NCBI GenBank assembly: GCA_018058425.1
Contig: JAGOZX010000014.1
Location: 1-47,322 of the forward strand
DNA from: Sebaldella sp.
GTDB lineage: Bacteria; Fusobacteriota; Fusobacteriia; Fusobacteriales; Leptotrichiaceae
Reading direction: 5' to 3'
DNA: 47,322 bases
Shown here: positions 47,298 through 47,322 of the stretch, piece after piece
Numbering within the stretch: the first letter of the stretch is position 1
Layout of the letters: each line of letters opens with the position of its first letter
Program-made: the position numbers and the translations under genes
The notes under the pieces: model-generated
Told to the model about the DNA's origin: nothing
Database searches by the model: none
The model's input: the letters and a program-made list of their open reading frames with translations, nothing else

Positions 47298-47322
47298 TGA
47301 ATGAAGAGTTTGATCCTGGCTC
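47298..47322 (+). rRNA. rrs: 16S ribosomal RNA, 5' end (cut by window edge)
   Basis: The window ends with AGAGTTTGATCCTGGCTC (47305-47322), the universal sequence at bases 8-25 of 16S rRNA, which places the mature 5' end at about 47298. The leader between the promoter and this point is purine-rich, as usual for processing and anti-termination sites. The rest of the rRNA operon lies outside the window. Confidence 0.93.

Overview
The window looks like a chromosomal segment of a Fusobacteriota bacterium, most likely a Fusobacterium-like species. The DNA is very AT-rich, the protein families are those of a diderm with low-GC codon use, and two autotransporters are present: a subtilisin-type one of the fusolisin kind and a giant one with the N-terminal domain usual in fusobacterial adhesins. 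Species cannot be decided from the sequence alone.

Layout. The left edge (1-277) is the 3' end of an ISL3-family insertion sequence. Next come minus-strand pheS-pheT, a secreted M16 metallopeptidase and a tiny membrane protein. A plus-strand aldehyde dehydrogenase follows, then an accessory stretch (9.6-15.4 kb): a secreted hypothetical protein, an acetyltransferase flanked by two decayed IS3-type transposase tails, a Spy/CpxP-like periplasmic protein and a lipoprotein-type serine protease autotransporter. From 15.4 to 25.4 kb the minus strand carries a YfcE-like phosphodiesterase and the replication block dnaA, S4 gene, recF, dciA-like, remB-like, gyrB, gyrA and a UspA-like gene.

Replication origin. 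Between dnaA (leftward) and rpmH (rightward) lies a DnaA-box cluster next to a long A-rich stretch, which I take as oriC (about 25.5-26.1 kb). Rightward from it run rpmH, rnpA, yidD, yidC, jag and mnmE, tightly packed and often overlapping.

Right half. A 6.6 kb giant autotransporter gene has a perfect consensus promoter but a one-base frameshift in a T6 tract inside its signal-peptide codons. Then comes a zone of gene decay (37-40.5 kb): a truncated VirK/DUF535 gene and a membrane-sensor/LytTR-regulator pair, in which the sensor has one in-frame stop and the regulator a 7-bp tandem duplication. This pair has no histidine-kinase domain and only a pseudo-receiver, so it is not a standard two-component system. 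tRNA-Gln, pgi, an M18-type aminopeptidase and a GH13 alpha-glucan hydrolase follow (carbohydrate and peptide use). The window ends in an rRNA promoter and the first 25 bases of a 16S rRNA gene.

Most promising leads: the kinase-less LytTR pair with its two lesions, the possibly phase-variable giant autotransporter, a terminator-shaped hairpin inside mnmE, the A-rich asymmetric origin, and a possible structured RNA between pgi and the aminopeptidase gene. All functional statements rest on reading motifs by eye; no database search was run.
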